DNA from: an uncultured Bacteroidota bacterium
Lineage (GTDB): Bacteria > Bacteroidota > Bacteroidia > UKL13-3
Direction: 5' to 3'
DNA: 9,990 nt
Assembly (NCBI GenBank): GCA_903898215.1
Contig: CAIUEQ010000360.1
Location: forward strand, 1 to 9,990
Both the position numbers and the translations under genes were made by a program. The notes beneath the pieces were generated by a model. The model ran no database searches and was not told the DNA's origin. It worked only from the letters and a program-made list of their open reading frames with translations. This document shows positions 6,581-9,990 of the stretch, in pieces. Positions within the stretch are counted from its first letter, which is position 1. The number at the start of each line of letters is the position of its first letter.

Positions 6581-8755
6581 TTAAGATAATTGTTGAACTA
6601 ATGGAATTTGAATAATAAATTCAGTCCCCTCTTCTAAAGTTGAATGAACAAGAATATTTCCATTATGTTTTTTTAAAATGTTATATACTATTGATAATCC
6701 GAGCCCAGTTCCTTCTCCTACTTTTTTGGTTGTGTAAAAAGGTTCGTATAATTTTTGTTTTGTAGTTTCCGTCATTCCTGTTCCATTATCTGAAATGATG
6801 ATGAATAAATGCTCTTCATCAGCTTTAGTTGTAATTTTAACAATCCCACCTTCATTGTCTCCAAATTTAGTTTTTATAGCTTGAATAGCATTTAAAATAA
6901 TATTTAAAAATACTTGATTTAATTTTCCTGGATAACAATCAATAAGAGGGATTGAACCATACTCTTTTTTGACTTCTATTTTTGTATTTAATAAATTATT
7001 TAGAATAGTAATTGTTGAATCAATGCCTTCATTTATATCAGCACTTTTCAAATCATCTTCATCAAGACGTGAGAAAACACGAAGCCCTTTAACTATTTCA
7101 GCAGTTCGAGAGGAGCCTTCTTTAATTCCTTTGAGTAAATAATCTATTTCAGTTTTTAGATAATCAAAATCTATTTCAGATTTTATTTCTACAATTTTTC
7201 CCTGCTTTTCAGTTGAACTTAAATCCTGAACGGAAAGCAATTCGATTTTACCCAACATCTCAAGTAGCATATCAACATCTCGTTTCAGTGGCTTTATATT
7301 GGATGTAACAAAATTAATCGGATTATTTATTTCGTGAGCGATACCTGCTGTGAGCTGTCCCAATGATGCCATTTTTTCAGACTCAACAAGTAAACTTTGA
7401 GCGCTTTTTAAATCATCCAACGTTTTACCTAATTCTGTATTTGTTTGTTTTAATTCCATTGTGCGTTCCACAACTTTTGATTCTAAAATGATATTTTGCT
7501 CTTTAACAATCCTTTCATTTTCGTGAGATGATTCCAAAGCTTCTTTTTGGGCGATTTCTTTTTCAATTCTAAATATATTTATTTTATCGGCAAGTGCGAA
7601 AGAAAGGAGTAAACTTTCTATTGCCGAACCCCATTGCAATGATGAATTAGTAAATAAATTAGATGGAAGAATGCTAAAATCTTTTAAAATATAAAGTATT
7701 AATGCTAAGATAAAAACCGACCATGCCAAAAGAAAAAACTTTGCCGGTCTGTAGTTCTTTAATGAAACATAAACGGCAAATATCAGCGCATAAATACTTA
7801 CAAATAATCCTACATAATCTAATAGTTTAAAAGATAGCTGATGGTATCCCGAAAAATATGTAAAGAATATTGAAATATATCCCAAATAGAAAACAAACAA
7901 TCCTTTATATAAGAATGGAGAATAATGTTTTAAATTTAAGAACCCTGAAGCAAATGAAAGTGCTCCAATACCTGATATTACTGAACTTATTACAATTATT
8001 GATGTATTTAAATCAGGCTCATATTCAAAAACAAAACGAATAAAAAAACCGCTTAAACCAGATTGAGCAATAGCGATAAATAAAACATAAATCACATAAA
8101 ATAAATAGTTCTTGTCCTTTACTGATAAATAAACAAATAAATTATACAAAAACATAAACAACATGATGCCTAAGTATATTGCAATTAACATGTTGTAATT
8201 TGATGAATCGTGGTCAAAATCTACATGTTTACTAATCTGAATTGGAACTAGAAATTGCAGCTCGGCTTCAATATTCAAATAAATTTCAAGAGTGTCGTTT
8301 ACATTTAAGTCAGGTAAATAAAATGCAGGATATTGATGAGAAATTTTTCTTTCACTTATCAAATCCTTGCTTCTTATCTCTATAGAATTCCAATCATAAT
8401 TATTTTTCTTATAATAAATTGTAACATGATCAAGAAGTGGATTTGAGACACTTAAAATATAGTCACTAATATTTTGTTTTGCTATAATCCCAAACTTAAA
8501 CCAACAACCATTTTTTTGATAGGCGAGATTTATTGAATTCCCTTCAACAACTTTAAATCTTTTCTCTTTTAAAATATTTCCAAATGAACTTGAAGGAATA
8601 GTGTCTATTAAATAACAAACATCACTTTTTATAATAAATAGTTTTTCAGGAATTGAAATTAATGCCTTTGCATTAGAGTTTAAAGCAAGCAACAAGAAGC
8701 AAATTATGATAGCTGCAAAATGTTTAATAAAACTATAGTTTAAGTTTGAATTCAT
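6581..8755 (-). CDS. 7TMR-DISM sensor histidine kinase
   Basis: This is a membrane sensor kinase of 724 residues. A signal peptide (about 1-30, 'AAIIICFLLLALNSNAKA') is followed by a periplasmic 7TMR-DISMED2-type beta domain (about 35-180), whose fold resembles carbohydrate-binding modules. Seven membrane segments lie between about 187 and 390, ending in 'WGSAIESLLLSFALADKI', typical of the 7TMR-DISM family. A coiled coil (about 393-465) joins to the kinase core: His474 in 'GIAHEINNP', the N-box with Asn622 in 'NIILNAIQA', Asp656 in 'DNGTGM', 'FYTTKK', and 'GEGTGLGLS' (680-688). The short HisKA-HATPase form with 'HEINNPINFV' is of the NtrB/DctB-like type. There is no receiver in the same chain. 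The first 23 bases overlap the 3' end of the acyltransferase gene, and the ATG is fixed by the signal peptide. The ligand is unknown. Confidence 0.94.
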   Translation of the reverse strand: MNSNLNYSFIKHFAAIIICFLLLALNSNAKALISIPEKLFIIKSDVCYLIDTIPSSSFGNILKEKRFKVVEGNSINLAYQKNGCWFKFGIIAKQNISDYILSVSNPLLDHVTIYYKKNNYDWNSIEIRSKDLISERKISHQYPAFYLPDLNVNDTLEIYLNIEAELQFLVPIQISKHVDFDHDSSNYNMLIAIYLGIMLFMFLYNLFVYLSVKDKNYLFYVIYVLFIAIAQSGLSGFFIRFVFEYEPDLNTSIIVISSVISGIGALSFASGFLNLKHYSPFLYKGLFVFYLGYISIFFTYFSGYHQLSFKLLDYVGLFVSIYALIFAVYVSLKNYRPAKFFLLAWSVFILALILYILKDFSILPSNLFTNSSLQWGSAIESLLLSFALADKINIFRIEKEIAQKEALESSHENERIVKEQNIILESKVVERTMELKQTNTELGKTLDDLKSAQSLLVESEKMASLGQLTAGIAHEINNPINFVTSNIKPLKRDVDMLLEMLGKIELLSVQDLSSTEKQGKIVEIKSEIDFDYLKTEIDYLLKGIKEGSSRTAEIVKGLRVFSRLDEDDLKSADINEGIDSTITILNNLLNTKIEVKKEYGSIPLIDCYPGKLNQVFLNIILNAIQAIKTKFGDNEGGIVKITTKADEEHLFIIISDNGTGMTETTKQKLYEPFYTTKKVGEGTGLGLSIVYNILKKHNGNILVHSTLEEGTEFIIQIPLVQQLS

Positions 8756-9461
8756 TTTTACTTGCGTCTTTTATTTCCAGGTCCCATTCAATGTCAATTT
8801 CTCTAGTTCGATAAGGAACCTGCTCTCTACAAAATTGTTTTGGTTGTAATCTTAATGATCTTATTTTCTCAGCTTCGTATGGATCAGCAAAATTCAGTTT
8901 TTCTGTATCTTCCAATAATACAGCGGTAGCTAACAGGTCTTGTTTTGGGTAATAAAATGTGCCATGATTCCCTAACCGATCCACTACAATACAGCCAACA
9001 CGTTCAGAAAACTTTACCGTGTAGGGAGCACATAAAGCCCATATGGAAGAAATTCCAATTTGTTCGGCAATTGCAACTCCTGCTCGTGTAATAAAAAATG
9101 CACCTATTCCCAAACCTGATGCTTCACGTGAATTCCATGAACCGCATAATTCTCCTGTACCGTTTTGGCTTAATGTCTTTACCATATTGTAAATCTTATT
9201 ATCCATATAGCCAGTAGCTTCTTCAATTGGCAAGGGTGTTATTCCATTTGCCACATTAATTCGAGCCCCTCCATAAACTTTCTGTTTATCTAAAGATTCT
9301 ACAATGATAGCAAAAGAAGCAGGATTATACATCCATTCATCCTTTGAAGATGTGACTTGATTTACACCTACAGTTTCCAAAATATGCCTATGGCCTTCAA
9401 TAAATTTAAGGCAAGCTTCTTGGTCTGTTGTTGCTCTAAAAGCTCGAATTCGACAATGCAT
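8733..9461 (-). CDS. GNAT-fold acyltransferase, LuxI/FeeM-like
   Basis: This is a predicted acyl-CoA- or acyl-ACP-dependent N-acyltransferase of 242 residues. It begins with 'MHCRIRAFRATTDQEACLKF' and reaches 'HRHILETVGV' (25-34), the mobile N-terminal part typical of the N-acyl amino acid synthase (FeeM) and LuxI-like branch. A strand region 'VYGGARINV...TPLPIEEATG' (62-84) corresponds to 'GxxRL...LPiE' in that branch. 'GTGELCGSWNSREASGLGIG' (101-120) holds a candidate catalytic Glu104 and a cofactor loop R-E-A-S-G-L-G. The 'ITRAGVAIAEQIGISSIWALC' region (124-144, GNAT helix and strand) follows. It starts 3 bases after the E1-like gene and overlaps the kinase gene by 23 bases. A link to a diffusible or lipid-type product is an inference from fold and context. 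An ordinary acetyltransferase with a divergent N-terminus is the alternative. Confidence 0.75.
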   Translation of the reverse strand: MHCRIRAFRATTDQEACLKFIEGHRHILETVGVNQVTSSKDEWMYNPASFAIIVESLDKQKVYGGARINVANGITPLPIEEATGYMDNKIYNMVKTLSQNGTGELCGSWNSREASGLGIGAFFITRAGVAIAEQIGISSIWALCAPYTVKFSERVGCIVVDRLGNHGTFYYPKQDLLATAVLLEDTEKLNFADPYEAEKIRSLRLQPKQFCREQVPYRTREIDIEWDLEIKDASKNEFKLKL

Positions 9462-9464
9462 TTT

Positions 9465-9990
9465 TTAAAAAATTAATTTTTCAAGGTCAATATAAAATCT
9501 ACCAGAGCTGTTATGTTGCTTTAGTAAAATCCTTCGAGTAATATCTGTTGTAATTGCTCCTCCTAAAACTACTGATGATGCTAATTGTGGCCATGTTGTT
9601 ATTGTTTTTCCAATTTCTGTCATCGAGTATTTTAATCGATCTGAGCAATTCTCAAATGAGACTAATTTCATAAGAATATGTATTCTTTCTTGAGCGTCAA
9701 TATGTTTAATATTTAACAAATTTTCTTGGTCAATCAAGCCATGAAATATTGGTCGGTTTGGTTCAATGTCAAATCTTTCAATATCTAACATCCCTTTATC
9801 GTTGGTGTCCATCACAACCGGAACTCTATTTTCTTTTGCATATAATCGAGTTGCAATTTTTATTTCTAAACTATCACAAACTTCGATTGCAATATCTATT
9901 TTCCCATCACCAATAAAAAAATCTGTAATGTTATTTTCTGTAATACCTTGGTCAAATATTATAACAGAAATAAATGGGTCTATCTCAGAA
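9465..9990 (-). CDS. E1-like ThiF/MoeB/HesA-family adenylyltransferase, C-terminal part (5' end outside window)
   Basis: E1-like proteins activate a carboxylate, often the C-terminus of a small protein, with ATP. The frame continues to the right edge. The visible 174 residues start 'SEIDPFISVIIFDQGIT', 'DFFIGDGKIDIAIEVCDSLEIK', then 'KENRVPVVMDTNDKGMLDIE' and 'RFDIEPNRPIFHGL'. The D-S-L-x-x-K stretch preceded by a hydrophobic strand corresponds to the conserved Mg-ATP-binding Asp region ('D..DN...R') of ThiF/MoeB, followed by the usual 'iPvv' strand. The 'VMDTNDKGMLDIERFD' signature and the ending 'TWPQLASSVVLGGAITTDITRRIL' recall the actinobacterial Rv1355c (MoeY) group. That assignment is from memory. 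The ATP-binding glycine loop is outside the window, and no CxxC zinc pair is visible. Internal GTG-ATG codons near 9815 are not the start, because homologous sequence continues upstream. Confidence 0.78.
   Translation of the reverse strand, partial: SEIDPFISVIIFDQGITENNITDFFIGDGKIDIAIEVCDSLEIKIATRLYAKENRVPVVMDTNDKGMLDIERFDIEPNRPIFHGLIDQENLLNIKHIDAQERIHILMKLVSFENCSDRLKYSMTEIGKTITTWPQLASSVVLGGAITTDITRRILLKQHNSSGRFYIDLEKLIF

Noticed and set aside
9465..9815. A complete short gene starting at GTG 9815
   Set aside because: The same frame stays open to the window edge and the upstream residues continue the ThiF-type domain ('IEVCDSLEIK', 'NRVPV'), so this is an internal codon of a longer gene.

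Overview
The window is AT-rich and looks like Bacteroidota chromosome. The rpsF-rpsR-rplI order, a promoter matching the phylum's TTTG-N19-TAnnTTTG consensus, mostly A/T-rich ribosome-binding regions without Shine-Dalgarno sequence, a 7TMR-DISM histidine kinase and an AsmA-like protein ending in a K/E-rich tail all fit that phylum. I cannot place it at order or genus level.

Layout. At the left edge is the 3' end of one plus-strand gene, an uncharacterised protein resembling the COG3014 group. It converges on the ribosomal protein operon, and a perfect bidirectional hairpin terminator lies between them. Everything else is on the minus strand. From right to left it runs: a 5'-truncated E1-like (ThiF/MoeB/HesA-type) adenylyltransferase; a GNAT-fold acyltransferase of the LuxI/FeeM-like type; a 7TMR-DISM sensor histidine kinase; a REC-HisKA-HATPase protein; a single-domain response regulator; a large AsmA-like envelope protein; an azurin-like cupredoxin lipoprotein with its own terminator; and the rpsF-rpsR-rplI operon with its own promoter.

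The six genes from the E1-like protein to the AsmA protein are packed with gaps of 3, -23, 10, 5 and 20 bases, so they are very likely one transcript whose promoter lies beyond the right edge. Two enzyme-like proteins that could make or attach an acyl or adenylated product are directly followed by a membrane sensor kinase and two further phosphotransfer proteins. The working idea is a make-and-sense (or sense-and-make) signalling cassette with an envelope protein at the end. This is inference: no substrate, signal or output domain is visible here.

A second observation of note is in the ribosomal operon. rpsR and rplI both carry a strong GGAGG exactly 9 bases before the ATG, while rpsF and the other genes whose upstream region is visible carry none. 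In a phylum whose ribosomes normally hide the anti-Shine-Dalgarno, this suggests feedback control of bS18 (and bL9) synthesis. There is no gene-free stretch longer than 300 bases. I see no tRNA, rRNA, insertion sequence or CRISPR array.
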